45,043 nt of DNA from Pseudomonadota bacterium. Its GTDB lineage: Bacteria > Pseudomonadota > Gammaproteobacteria > Steroidobacterales > Steroidobacteraceae. Below are positions 1 to 9,083 of this stretch, one piece after another. Made by a program: the position numbers and the translations under genes. The stretch's first letter is position 1, and each line of letters starts with the position of its first letter. The notes under the pieces are model-generated. The model saw only the letters and a list, made by a program, of their open reading frames with translations. It was not told the DNA's origin and searched no databases. The stretch is taken from NCBI GenBank assembly GCA_021805275.1, contig JAJZFQ010000110.1:1-45043 (forward strand), written 5' to 3'.

Positions 1-125
1 AGCGTCGTGTAGGCGAGTTCGGGGAACGACGGCTGCACGTGCCGCACGGTCGCCGCCCGCCCCCGGCCCCAGAGTGACTCCAGGACCTTGAGCTCGAGCG
101 GCCCCAATTCCAGACGCTCCGCCAC
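1..125 (-). CDS. BlaI/MecI/CopY-family transcriptional repressor, N-terminal part only
   Basis: Only the first 41 codons are present; the gene runs off the left edge of the window. Read from a GTG at 125 on the minus strand, the peptide begins MAERLELGPLELKVLESLW and continues through ATVRHVQ to ELAYTT. This is the typical first helix and start of the winged helix of BlaI/MecI/CopY repressors (LG-LE-VL--LW ... TV--V ... L-YTT). A GGTGGA ribosome-binding site lies about 8 bases upstream of the GTG, and no better start is in frame. Family members repress beta-lactamase, copper or other envelope-stress genes and are usually cleaved by a partner BlaR1/M56 peptidase. The partner would lie outside this window, so the target is unknown. 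Confidence 0.75.
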   Translation of the reverse strand, partial: MAERLELGPLELKVLESLWGRGRAATVRHVQPSFPELAYTT

Positions 126-340
126 GGTCGGTTTCCACCGGATCTGCGCGGCCCTGCGCCGCAGGCGCAAGCGTCTCAAGTTTCCGCTCGATCTGCAATG
201 GCCCGCAGCGGCGCACGCCGTGGCGCCGGAGATCGATCGACTGCGAGCACGTGGCACTGGAGCGTGGCCATCCGCCGGGTGCGCCACGTCCCGGGGTACG
301 TACGGCATCTCTATAGCCGGACTGACAACGAACGTCGTCT

Positions 341-370
341 GCCGCTCCTTCCCCGACGGGAAGGAGCGGC
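341..370. terminator. Strong hairpin after the TonB receptor gene
   Basis: A 13-base perfect inverted repeat (GCCGCTCCTTCCC / GGGAAGGAGCGGC) with a 4-base loop lies 12 bases past the receptor stop codon. There is no U-run on either strand, so it may end transcription poorly by itself or protect the mRNA 3' end. Confidence 0.6.
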
Positions 371-381
371 ATCCGCTTGCG

Positions 382-2982
382 TTAGAAGTCCTGGCTGAAC
401 TCGACTCCGAAGGTCCGGGGCTGCATCGGCACGATGTACACCTGATTGTCGATACGCGGGTTGGTCTGCGTATAGCGCGACAGCTGTGCGGCACGGTTCA
501 TGAGATTGTTGATGAAGAAGCTGACGCGCATGCCGTTCGCGCCGTCCGCACCAACCTTCAGATTGAACAGCGCATAGGGCGGCATGTTGCCGATGACCGA
601 GACCTCATCGGCCCGCAGCACCGGCGCGGTCTGCGTCTGATACATGCCCGAGAGCTGCAGATACCCCTTCCAGTTCTGGTTGAGCGACATCGAATAGCGC
701 GCGACGAAGTTCCCCTTGAACTTCGGCGTCACCGGCAGGTTGCTTCCCGCCGCGGCGAGCGGCCCAACCAGCTGGCCTCCCGGCAGGAACGGTCCATAGG
801 TCACCAGATTCGCACAGCTCGTGACGCCGATCTGACCGCAATAGTTCTGCGTCAGCACCGGATCGAGGAACGTGAAATCCGTGCTCAGATACAGATGCCG
901 CGTGGCGAGCCAGGCAACGCTCGTCTCTACGCCCTTGATGCGCGCGTTGCCGCCGTTGGCAATCTCGGTAACGCTGTTGGGCCCGAGGAATGAGAACTGG
1001 AAGTTATTCCAATTTTCCCAAAACAGCGAGCCGTTCCAACGCAGCCGATTCTCGAACCATTGAGTCTTCCACCCGATTTCGTAGTTGACGAGAAAATCCG
1101 CCTTATACGGAATATTGCCGCCGATCCGGTTGACGCCGCCAGGTCGAAATCCCTTCGAATACGTCGCATACACCATGGCGTTAGGAGTGATCTGGTACGT
1201 CAGATTGACTCTCGGAACCGTCCCCGTCGAACTGGTCGTGGCATTAAGGTCGGTGCAGGGCGTGTTCTTCAGCACTGCCGGACCGGTGCACGTTCCGGTT
1301 CCCTCGCCAGAAAAGAAGTTCTTGTTGAAGCCATAGAAACCAAACAGAGAGTTCTTGTAGCTGTACCAGCGCAAACCCCCGGTCAAGTGCCACTGGTGAG
1401 TGATGTCCCAGGTCACCTGGCCGTAGACCGCCCGGTCCCTATCCACGCGCTGCTCGTCGGTGAGCCAGATCGCGTTCGGGAATCCCGGTATCGACAGATT
1501 GGTCGCGAGCCCGTTGGGATTACCGCCGTTGATGTTTGTCCAGCCATAGCCCGGCATCGTATAGAGCTGCCAGATGTTGTGCATCTGTCGCTCGAGGAAT
1601 CCGCCAAACGTCGCGTGAACTGGTTTGTTGAGTGGCGTGGTCACACGAAGCTCCTGACTCCAGAGCTCGAAATTTCCGCCCCCAACTACGAACTGCTGCG
1701 GCATGATCGGCAGTCCATTGTTGCCCGTGTAATAAGCGCCAGAACCGTAGACGCGGTCGTAGAATTCCGAGTAATCGCTGTAGTCGGCTATCGAATGCTG
1801 GGTGCGCTTAAGGTAACCACCGGCGTAGACGATATCGAAGTTGCTGACCTTGCCCTCGATGGTGAGCGCGGTCTGCTGCCACTTGTCGCTAGAGTTTTCC
1901 GGCCCGAAATGCACGATCTTCAGATAACCCACCTGAGGGTCGTACCCGAAGCTTCCGGTGCTGGTGTCCGACTCGCCCTGGAACGTTGGCGAAATCGTCC
2001 AGTCATTGCCGATATGAAATAAGAGCTCTGCGCGACCTCCCCGAGTATCAACGGTGTTGTAATTCTTGCTCCGCCACGGCGCGTTGGTAATCGCCCCGGC
2101 ACCAATCGGCGCACCGGTCGCACACGGAGCGACCGAGCCTTGTCCCGTACCGATTTTATAGCTACCGGCTGTCTGACCCGCCCAGCTCGGGAACGTACGC
2201 ACACCATTCGTGATGCATCCATTGGCATCCGTACCGGCGACGTTACTAATAAATCCGCCGTCGTGCTCGTCCCAGCCAACCAGACGGACCGCTGCACCCT
2301 GCCACAGCGGAATGTTTACGAAGCCCTGCACCGTCCCACCCGGACCGCCACCCTGTATCTGTGTTCCCTGGATGTCGTAGCCGGCCGAGAACTTGCTGGG
2401 ATCCGGCTTGTTGGTGATGATGCGCACCGTGCCCGCTTCGGAACTCGCTCCGTAGAGGGTACCCTGGGGTCCCTCCAGCACCTCGATGCGGCTGATGTCG
2501 TACAGGTGCAGCGGCACCTGGCCGGTAATGGTCGTTACAGGTTGCTCGTCGAGATACACGCCCACGCTCGGCTCGGAGCCGGAATGGTTGCCGTCGCCAC
2601 CGCTCACCACGCCCCGCATATAGATCAGCGCCGAGCCAGGCTCGCCGTTTCCGCCCTCACCCTGGCTGCGCACATATGAAATAGTCGGCGCGAATTCGAC
2701 GTAATCGTCGATGTCGGTAATATTGAGCCGCCGCAGTGTGCGATTGTCGAACGCCTCGACGGCGATCGGCACGTTCTGCAGATTCTGCTGAACCTTCTGC
2801 GCCGTGACTACGATGGTCTGCAGCGTGTCCGAGGTCGAGGCTTGCTGCGCCCGGGCCGCAGGGATGACTGCGAACAGTGCGGATGCGACCGGCAGAGCGG
2901 CCCGAACAATCGCCCGCAATGCCTCTCTGCCGTGCGGATTGACCTGTTCGCGAACCAGCTTTCTACGTCGACTGCGCGTCAT
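382..2982 (-). CDS. TonB-dependent outer-membrane receptor
   Basis: An 866-residue outer-membrane receptor that would import a substrate using TonB-ExbBD energy. Residues 1-45 form a signal peptide with an ALPVASALFAVIPAARA core and cleavage before QQA. A TonB-box-like LQTIVVTAQK follows near residue 54. The plug domain (about 60-190) shows VPIAVEAFD, IYMRGV, VGVYLDE and IEVLEGPQGTLYGASSEAGTV. The rest is beta-barrel, ending in the terminal aromatic strand FGVEFSQDF. A GGGGAG ribosome-binding site lies 10 bases upstream of the ATG. The gene starts 77 bases after the TPR-sulfotransferase at 3060-5081 on the same strand, so the two are probably co-transcribed. The plug resembles the sphingomonad/Caulobacter-type receptors for plant or aromatic compounds, but the substrate cannot be told from sequence. 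Confidence 0.93.
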   Translation of the reverse strand: MTRSRRRKLVREQVNPHGREALRAIVRAALPVASALFAVIPAARAQQASTSDTLQTIVVTAQKVQQNLQNVPIAVEAFDNRTLRRLNITDIDDYVEFAPTISYVRSQGEGGNGEPGSALIYMRGVVSGGDGNHSGSEPSVGVYLDEQPVTTITGQVPLHLYDISRIEVLEGPQGTLYGASSEAGTVRIITNKPDPSKFSAGYDIQGTQIQGGGPGGTVQGFVNIPLWQGAAVRLVGWDEHDGGFISNVAGTDANGCITNGVRTFPSWAGQTAGSYKIGTGQGSVAPCATGAPIGAGAITNAPWRSKNYNTVDTRGGRAELLFHIGNDWTISPTFQGESDTSTGSFGYDPQVGYLKIVHFGPENSSDKWQQTALTIEGKVSNFDIVYAGGYLKRTQHSIADYSDYSEFYDRVYGSGAYYTGNNGLPIMPQQFVVGGGNFELWSQELRVTTPLNKPVHATFGGFLERQMHNIWQLYTMPGYGWTNINGGNPNGLATNLSIPGFPNAIWLTDEQRVDRDRAVYGQVTWDITHQWHLTGGLRWYSYKNSLFGFYGFNKNFFSGEGTGTCTGPAVLKNTPCTDLNATTSSTGTVPRVNLTYQITPNAMVYATYSKGFRPGGVNRIGGNIPYKADFLVNYEIGWKTQWFENRLRWNGSLFWENWNNFQFSFLGPNSVTEIANGGNARIKGVETSVAWLATRHLYLSTDFTFLDPVLTQNYCGQIGVTSCANLVTYGPFLPGGQLVGPLAAAGSNLPVTPKFKGNFVARYSMSLNQNWKGYLQLSGMYQTQTAPVLRADEVSVIGNMPPYALFNLKVGADGANGMRVSFFINNLMNRAAQLSRYTQTNPRIDNQVYIVPMQPRTFGVEFSQDF

Positions 2983-3059
2983 TTTTTTGACTCCCCATAT
3001 CGTGATCGATCAATTGTGCAACCGTGTCAGGTGGGTTCCACCCCGCCGCGGCCGCGGTC

Positions 3060-5081
3060 TCAATGCAAATGTGGAACCCGTGGATATTCAGTGAGTATCT
3101 CTCCCAGAGCACTCTTCAGCGGCCCGAGCCAGGGTTCGTAATGACGCCACTGGTCGATCGCCTCGCGAAAAATAGGCTGGCGCACCTGCTCGGAACTGGC
3201 CGTGCGCACCGCCCGCTCGTTCTCGTAAAACCGCAGGCATTCAGCATGAAACGGCAGTCGGCAGTGCGCCAGGAGCCGGCGGATTTCAGCCTCGGTGTCC
3301 GAGATCATGCTCTCGTAGAGTACCCGGCAGACCCTGCCGGGCAGAACGGCATCGAAATGGGCCATCATCTCGACGTAATCGCGATAGTAACGCCCGATGT
3401 CCTCGAGTCCGTAGGTAAACCACTGACCGCGCGCAAAGTTCTGCTTGAAGCACGAGAAACCGCAGGCGAGCGGATGGCGCCGCGCATCGATGATCACAGC
3501 GTTCGGCAGAATGAGTTGAATCAGGCCGACGTAAAAGCAGTTATTCGGCATCTTGTCGATAAAGAACGGCGCGTCGGTCTTGCGCGTGACACGGGTCTCG
3601 GTCAGGTATCGCTCGCCGAGTGCGCGTAGCTCGTCGCGCTCGAGCGAGCCGACGGTTTTCAGGAATGCCCCTTCCTCCTGCTCCTCCGTCGGACCTGCGA
3701 GCTCGCGGGCAATTTTCGGCAATTCAGGCAGCTCCATCGTTCCTTCGACGAGCGGATGACTGGCAAGGATCTGTTCAATCAATGTCGAGCCCGCGCGCGG
3801 CAAACCCACAATAAAGATCGGATCGGGCGCCTGCGCACCGGACCCGATGCGCTCGGCGAAGAACCGGGTCGTGAACAGCTGCTTCGCACGGCCAACGAAA
3901 CCGGTATTTTCCTCCGGGTCATAGCCGTGCGCTTTGCGGCGCAGTGCATTGCCCGTCGCGTAGTGGACAAACGAATCTTCGTATGAGGCGGCGTCCTCGA
4001 GCGCCTTGCCGAGCGCGAATTCGAAGTGCAGCTGGTCATCGTCGTTGAGACGGCCGGTCGCAAGCGCTTCGCGCATGCTCTGCACCTCGGCATCGCTGAA
4101 GCGAAACGTCTTCAGGTTCGCAAGACTCCACCACGCTTCACCGAGCGCCGGCTCCATCGACAAGGCGCGCTGATACGCGTTGATGCACTCGGGTATCTTG
4201 CCGGTGGTTCTGAGCGCATGGCCGTAGCTCATCCACAGCTTCGGCTGCTGTGGGTACTGTGCGAGCACCGACTCGTACCCCGCAATCGCGTCCGCATAGT
4301 TCCCCAGATTGGCCGAGATGGCGGCCCGGAGGCTGCGGTAGCTGGGATTTTGCGGCTCTTTTGCAAGCAGCTGATCACACTGCCGCAACGCTTGTTCCGC
4401 CCTACCCTCGCGGTTGAGCACCGTCGCATAGTTGTGCCGGGCCGCATCAAATCCCGGCGCGAGCGCCAGACAGCGCTCCAGGAGTATTCGCGCCTCCCGG
4501 TAGCGCAGCAGACGCGCGGCCGCCTCCGCCAGCATGCGCAGTGCCGCGACGTCGGTCGGGTGGCGGAGCAGATGTTCGCGCAACAGCGTCTGGGCTTCGG
4601 GAACCCGATTCGCATTGAGCGCGACGGCGGCTTTGCGAAGGTGCGGATCGCGGGCTGCCGTCTTGATATAGCGCGCATACGCGGCGTCGCCTTCCGGCCC
4701 GTTACCGGCTGCGGTTAAGTGGTCTGCCAGCGCGAGACAGGCCGACGGCGAGTCGGGCTGCAGCGCCACCGCACGCCGCAGCGCCTCGATGGCTGCCTCG
4801 CTCTGTCCGAGCGCGCGGAGCGCTTCAGCAAGTTCCTGCTGCGCAGACCCCCAACCGGGGTGGGCTTCGCACAGCCTGCGCAGCACCGAAGCTGCACCGT
4901 CCGTCTGCCCGGATTTGCGCAGGGCGACACCGAGGAGCAGCAGCGCCTCGCGCTGCTGGGGCACGGCCTTGAGGATCTCGTTCGCCTGCTCTACAGCGAG
5001 CGCCGGACGGGTATCGAGCAACCGGAATGCGTGATCGAGTGCGGTCTGCACCGTGCCGAACGGTTCCGGGGCGCTATTCAC
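3060..5081 (-). CDS. TPR-repeat sulfotransferase (1 of 4)
   Basis: A 673-residue protein with tandem TPR repeats over roughly residues 10-330 and a PAPS-dependent sulfotransferase domain (Sulfotransfer_3 type) over about 395-665. The 5'-phosphosulfate loop is VGLPRAGSTLIEQIL at about 425-439. The second PAPS-binding stretch is the ARRHPLACGFSCFKQ region. The C-terminal signature EQVRQPI...WRHYEPWL is shared with the three other copies in this window. It begins at a GTG with an AGGGA site 8 bases upstream. It has no signal peptide, so it should act in the cytoplasm or at the membrane. Family members move sulfate from PAPS to a tyrosine, sugar or lipid. Position upstream of a TonB receptor in one unit suggests, without proving, a surface-related acceptor. 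Confidence 0.88.
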   Translation of the reverse strand: MNSAPEPFGTVQTALDHAFRLLDTRPALAVEQANEILKAVPQQREALLLLGVALRKSGQTDGAASVLRRLCEAHPGWGSAQQELAEALRALGQSEAAIEALRRAVALQPDSPSACLALADHLTAAGNGPEGDAAYARYIKTAARDPHLRKAAVALNANRVPEAQTLLREHLLRHPTDVAALRMLAEAAARLLRYREARILLERCLALAPGFDAARHNYATVLNREGRAEQALRQCDQLLAKEPQNPSYRSLRAAISANLGNYADAIAGYESVLAQYPQQPKLWMSYGHALRTTGKIPECINAYQRALSMEPALGEAWWSLANLKTFRFSDAEVQSMREALATGRLNDDDQLHFEFALGKALEDAASYEDSFVHYATGNALRRKAHGYDPEENTGFVGRAKQLFTTRFFAERIGSGAQAPDPIFIVGLPRAGSTLIEQILASHPLVEGTMELPELPKIARELAGPTEEQEEGAFLKTVGSLERDELRALGERYLTETRVTRKTDAPFFIDKMPNNCFYVGLIQLILPNAVIIDARRHPLACGFSCFKQNFARGQWFTYGLEDIGRYYRDYVEMMAHFDAVLPGRVCRVLYESMISDTEAEIRRLLAHCRLPFHAECLRFYENERAVRTASSEQVRQPIFREAIDQWRHYEPWLGPLKSALGEILTEYPRVPHLH

Positions 5082-5739
5082 CTGATCATCCCTGCCGCGA
5101 CGCCGGCCCGCGGGGGCTGGTTGTGGCGCCGACGTAAATCTGATAGGGGTTCTCGAGTTCCAAAGTCACAATCGATGGCGCAGAAGGTTGAGACGTCATA
5201 AAGACAGATCGCAGCAGCAGTGCGCGGATGGCCGCATTCTGCGCAATTAGGCGCTGTCTCTACGATCAGATCCCCCTTGGCGGCATGGTCACACATCCAC
5301 CTAAAAAATCAAGAGACAGCCGCCCTACCGGCGGCACGCATCCCTGTAGCTTGCCCGCAACGTTACCAAGGCGCTTGAACGCAACGGACATTCAATTAAG
5401 CATCGCTCGAATGCGCGACCGGCACGCCCTAGGCTGCCCGTCGAGCGAGCCCCGTGTCGCCCGGATGCGCCCGATGCCTGAAAATCCCCTGCGCCGCACA
5501 CGCCGGCCAGCCGGCGCGCAGGTGCCATGGGCCGGTAAACCGATGCGGCGATACGTGAGGAGCCCCGAGCGGGCCGGCGGCTTCTGAATCGATCCGCCAC
5601 GCCATCCGCGCGCCCGGAAGCGGCTTTCGGCGTTCGACGCAGCCGGGGCCGACGGCAGCCCGAGATGACAAAGATCAATCGCGGCTGCTGACCGGCAGAT
5701 CCACCCGCCCGGGGCGGCTCGACTGCCCGCCGTGACGAC
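5082..5739. other. 658-base intergenic region
   Basis: This lies between the DDAH-like gene and the sulfotransferase, both leftward. No open frame here looks coding. It should hold the promoter for the sulfotransferase-receptor unit. The only structure seen is a small hairpin at 5319-5335 (GCCGCC/GGCGGC), followed on the minus strand by a T-run about 10 bases further on (5303-5308), too distant for a canonical terminator. Confidence 0.5.
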
Positions 5740-6525
5740 CTATGCCGAGAAGACCAGGCTGCAGCAGGTCACCGCACCCTCGGCCTTCTCCAGTTCGGAC
5801 ACATCGACCGTGTGAACGGCGACGCCGTGCTGCCTCAAGCGTTGCGCCGTACGCGGGTTCGAGGCGGGGTAGATGAGCTCTTGTCCGATCAGCAGTGCGT
5901 TGGCGGCGAGCGGTTCGCCCGGATCCACCTCAACGAACTGCATATCCGCGAAGCGATCGCGCTCGACGTGCGCGGTATTGATGAGCAGCAGCTGGGGCCC
6001 AACCTGGGTCACCGCGCTCTTCAGATGCAGACAGCCGTCGAGCGGCACGCCCTCGACGCGGTATCCACGCCGCGCCAGCAGCGCGCCGAGCTGTTCGATC
6101 GCCGCAGCGTTGCTGCGGGTAGACAGGCCGACGTAGACCGTGCGACCGACGCGCAGCACGTCTCCGCCATCGAGTGTCCCGGGCGCCTGGATGTACTCAA
6201 GGTGCCGATGCTTGCCCAGTGCGGCGGCGATCGATTTGATCTCGGGGCGCCGCGATAGCGCGCCGGGCCGGGTGATGACCGCGACCTCATCCAGCACGAT
6301 CGCCGTGTCCTCCACGAACACCGAGTCGGCGAGCGAGGGCTCCTCGGTGAGCCGCTCGATGCGACAACCGAGCCCGATGAGCGCCTGCTCGTAGGCCTCG
6401 TGCTGCCGACGCGCCCGATCGATGTCAATCGCCGTGCGCGGCACGTGCGTCAGCTCGCAAGCCGCCATCGCCGCACTGACCGGCCGGGTCACGGCGAGCA
6501 GCGTAGACTCCCGATTCATCGACAT
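5740..6525 (-). CDS. Dimethylarginine dimethylaminohydrolase (DDAH)-like amidinotransferase-fold enzyme
   Basis: From the ATG at 6525 the protein has 261 residues, close to the 254 of the Pseudomonas enzyme. DDAH hydrolyses asymmetric dimethylarginine or monomethylarginine to citrulline plus an amine. The pentein-fold signatures are in order: SVFVEDTA at about 68-75, GTLDGGDVLRVG at 116-127, catalytic His in GCLHLKSAVT (His167), and the catalytic Cys near the C-terminus in AVTCCSL (Cys254 by spacing to His167, with a second Cys next to it). GTG at 6543 and ATG at 6519 are alternative starts; 6525 has an AGG 5 bases upstream. It diverges from an AdiC-like permease and lies near AruI/AruH-like genes, which supports an arginine or methylarginine substrate. 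An arginine deiminase or other guanidino-hydrolase activity remains possible. Confidence 0.87.
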   Translation of the reverse strand: MSMNRESTLLAVTRPVSAAMAACELTHVPRTAIDIDRARRQHEAYEQALIGLGCRIERLTEEPSLADSVFVEDTAIVLDEVAVITRPGALSRRPEIKSIAAALGKHRHLEYIQAPGTLDGGDVLRVGRTVYVGLSTRSNAAAIEQLGALLARRGYRVEGVPLDGCLHLKSAVTQVGPQLLLINTAHVERDRFADMQFVEVDPGEPLAANALLIGQELIYPASNPRTAQRLRQHGVAVHTVDVSELEKAEGAVTCCSLVFSA

Positions 6526-6537
6526 GAGGACCTCGCG

Positions 6538-6580
6538 AGGCACTGTACTGCCGGCCGAGAATATCAGGTACTGTGTGCCT
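6538..6580. promoter_or_regulatory. Candidate operator between DDAH-like gene and permease
   Basis: The short divergent gap holds an interrupted inverted repeat: AGGCACTGTACTG at the left and GGTACTGTGTGCCT at the right, with outer AGGCAC/GTGCCT arms and inner GTAC boxes. A separate perfect palindrome CCTCGCGAGG is at 6531-6540. The placement suits a shared regulator of both genes. No binding protein can be named. Confidence 0.35.
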
Positions 6581-6620
6581 CTTTGAATCGCCCCGCGGTA
6601 GCCTCCAAGAAATCCTCGAC

Positions 6621-7922
6621 ATGCACTCCGCCACGGAACCGCGCCGCAGCCTCGGACTAGCGATGACCACCTCCATGGTCATCGGCAACATGGTCGGCTC
6701 AGGGATTTTCCTCCTGCCGGCGGCACTGGCCGCGTACGGGGTGTTCAGCCTGTGGGGGTGGGCGTTCAGCACCGTCGGGGCCCTGGCGCTCGCCTGGATG
6801 TTCAGCCGCCTATCCCGTCGCTCGCCGCAGGCCGGCGGCCCATACGCGTATTCGCGCGAGGCGTTCGGGGAGTTCGCCGGTTTCCTGATCGCCTGGATGT
6901 ACTGGATCAGCATCGCCGCCTCGGTCGCCGCGATTGCCGTCGCCTTCGCCAGCTATCTCGGGCCGCTCATTCCAGCCCTCGGCGCACACCGGCGGGCCGG
7001 CGCCGGCGTGGCGTTGCTGGCGACCTGGCTGCTCACCGGCGTGAACATCTGGGGAGTCAGCGCCGCCGGGCGGCTGCAACTCGTCACCGTAATTCTGAAG
7101 CTCTCCCCGCTGCTGCTGCTCGCCGTGTTCGGCAGCTTCTACTTCGATCCGAAACTGATCACGGCGCACGCTGTCGGCGGATCACCCTTCGCGGCAGTGA
7201 ACGCCTGCGCCGCCCTGACCATGTGGGCGTTCGTCGGACTGGAGTCCGCGACGGTGCCGGCTGATCACGTGCGCGACCCGGCCAAGACCATTCCCCGGGC
7301 GACGATCCTCGGTACGATCATCGCGGCGGTGTTTTACATCGCCTGCACGACCGTCGTGATGGGCATCGTTCCGGCACGCATTCTCGCCCACTCAGATGCA
7401 CCGTTCGCAGCCGCAGCCCAGGCGATCTGGGGCAGCTGGGCCGGAGATCTGATCGCGGCCGCCGCGGTGATCTCCTGCTTCGGCGCATTGAACGGCTGGA
7501 TCCTGATGTCCGGCCAGTTCGCCCAAGCGATCGCCCGCGATCATCTGTTTCCCTCGGTGTTCGCACGAGAAATCGGCCGCGGCACACCCGCCGCCGGCCT
7601 GCTGTTCTCGGGCCTGGTCGCCACGGGAATGATTCTGATGAACTACAACCGCGGGCTCGTCAGCACCTTCGACGTCATCATCCTGATTGCGACCTTCTTC
7701 ACGTTGGTGCCATATATGGTCTGCGCGATGGCCGAGGTGCTCTTCAGTCGCACGCAAGCTCGGCGAGCGCTCAACGTCCTGCTGGCGTCGTTCGCCTTCG
7801 CCTTCGCGCTTTGGGCCGCCGCGGGCGCCGGCGAGCAATCACTATACTGGGGGACGCTGATTATGCTGGCCGGACTGCCGGTCTACGCCTGGCAGAAGTG
7901 GCGCGAGGCCGAGAGCGCCTGA
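6621..7922 (+). CDS. APC-family amino acid permease, AdiC/arginine-agmatine antiporter-like
   Basis: From the ATG at 6621 this is a 433-residue, about 12-helix inner-membrane transporter. Helix 1 has the unwound substrate-binding motif GNMVGSGIFLLPA, matching AdiC-type transporters. Helix 6 has the WAFVGLESATVPA motif, as in AdiC (WSFIGVESA). GALNGWILMSGQ corresponds to the AdiC segment holding Trp293. These features point to a cationic amino acid or its amine as substrate. A GTG at 6573 would add 16 residues of unlikely sequence. It diverges from the DDAH-like gene and precedes the oxidoreductase by 87 bases. Substrate by context is arginine, methylarginine or a product; whether it is an antiporter is not shown. 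Confidence 0.88.
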   Translation: MHSATEPRRSLGLAMTTSMVIGNMVGSGIFLLPAALAAYGVFSLWGWAFSTVGALALAWMFSRLSRRSPQAGGPYAYSREAFGEFAGFLIAWMYWISIAASVAAIAVAFASYLGPLIPALGAHRRAGAGVALLATWLLTGVNIWGVSAAGRLQLVTVILKLSPLLLLAVFGSFYFDPKLITAHAVGGSPFAAVNACAALTMWAFVGLESATVPADHVRDPAKTIPRATILGTIIAAVFYIACTTVVMGIVPARILAHSDAPFAAAAQAIWGSWAGDLIAAAAVISCFGALNGWILMSGQFAQAIARDHLFPSVFAREIGRGTPAAGLLFSGLVATGMILMNYNRGLVSTFDVIILIATFFTLVPYMVCAMAEVLFSRTQARRALNVLLASFAFAFALWAAAGAGEQSLYWGTLIMLAGLPVYAWQKWREAESA

Positions 7923-8009
7923 GCCATCGGTCGAAGTGCACGCTGCGATGTTTGATCTGAATCGTGACTCCATACAGCGCCCAATGTGCGAATCGGTGAG
8001 AGAGCCAAA

Positions 8010-9038
8010 ATGAGCACCTCGATGAATACCAAGATCGTGTTGAACGCGCGCCCCAAGGGCGTTCCCCAGCTCGAGGACTTCCGTCTCGAGCAGACCGCCC
8101 TGGCGCAGCCTGCGGCGGGCCAGGTCCTGCTGCGCACGGTGTTCCTGTCCCTCGATCCGTACATGCGAGGCAGAATGAATGATGCTCCGTCCTACGCCCC
8201 GTCGGTGGGGATCGGCGACGTCATGGTCGGCGGAACCGTGAGCCGCGTCGAGTTCTCGCGCCATCCTTCCTACACCGCAGGCGATTGGGTCCTCGGCGGC
8301 AGCGGTTGGCAGTCCTTTGCCCTCTCGGACGGCAGCGACATCAGCCCCCTGGATGGGCGGATCGGCTCCCCATCGCATGCTCTCGGGGTTCTCGGCATGC
8401 CAGGATTCACGGCCTACCACGGATTGCTCAACATCGGCCGGCCTCAGCCCGGCGAGACAATCGTGGTGGCCTCGGCCGCCGGAGCCGTCGGCTCGGTGGT
8501 CGGCCAGATCGGACGGCTTCAGGGCGCACGGGTCATCGGCATCGCCGGCGGCCCCGAGAAGTGCCGCTATGCCCGTGAGACGCTCGGCTTCGATGTCTGC
8601 ATTGATCACCGGGCGAGCGACTTCGCCGCGCAACTCACGACCGCCGCCCACAACGGGATCGATGTGTATTTCGAGAACGTCGGCGGCCGGGTGTTCCAGG
8701 CAGTGCTGCCGCTGCTGAACCAGAACGCGCGAGTTCCGGTGTGTGGTCTGATCGCGCATTACAACGACACCGAGCTTCCACCCGGTCCCGACCACGTGCC
8801 GCTGCTGATGCGCCAAGTGCTGACGCGCCGGTTGCTGGTGCAGGGCTTCCTCATCTTCGATCACTTCCCAACCGGTCGCGAGGCGTTCGTCGCGCAGATG
8901 AGTCGCTGGGTCGAGCAGCGCCAGATCGCCGTCCACGAGACGTTCCTCACCGGCCTGCAGAGTGCGCCCCAGGGACTGATCGACCTGCTCGCGGGCCGGC
9001 ACCTCGGCAAGGTAATCGTGCGCGTCAGCGATCCGTAG
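8010..9038 (+). CDS. NADP-dependent oxidoreductase, zinc-free MDR family (CurA/PTGR-like)
   Basis: A 342-residue soluble enzyme of the medium-chain dehydrogenase/reductase superfamily, in the zinc-independent group with CurA and prostaglandin/leukotriene reductases, which reduce the C=C bond of enones using NADPH. Visible motifs are LSLDPYMRGRM near residue 48, GMPGFTAYHGL before the nucleotide fold, and the Rossmann glycine motif SAAGAVGSVVGQ. FENVGG and the C-terminal HLGKVIVRV are also typical. The ATG at 8010 is chosen over the GTG at 7986 because GGTGAGAGAG lies just upstream. It follows the AdiC-like permease on the same strand. Its role in an arginine cluster is not obvious, so it may be a detoxifying enzyme carried along. 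Confidence 0.88.
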   Translation: MSTSMNTKIVLNARPKGVPQLEDFRLEQTALAQPAAGQVLLRTVFLSLDPYMRGRMNDAPSYAPSVGIGDVMVGGTVSRVEFSRHPSYTAGDWVLGGSGWQSFALSDGSDISPLDGRIGSPSHALGVLGMPGFTAYHGLLNIGRPQPGETIVVASAAGAVGSVVGQIGRLQGARVIGIAGGPEKCRYARETLGFDVCIDHRASDFAAQLTTAAHNGIDVYFENVGGRVFQAVLPLLNQNARVPVCGLIAHYNDTELPPGPDHVPLLMRQVLTRRLLVQGFLIFDHFPTGREAFVAQMSRWVEQRQIAVHETFLTGLQSAPQGLIDLLAGRHLGKVIVRVSDP

Positions 9039-9083
9039 GGCGCCGTCGCGCCCCAGACCGCGCGGCGGATCAGCCGGCGGGGC

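Noticed and set aside
5325..5678. 117-codon minus-strand frame between DDAH-like gene and sulfotransferase 1
   Set aside because: Arg-rich, low-information composition typical of a GC-rich shadow frame, with no ribosome-binding site or motif.
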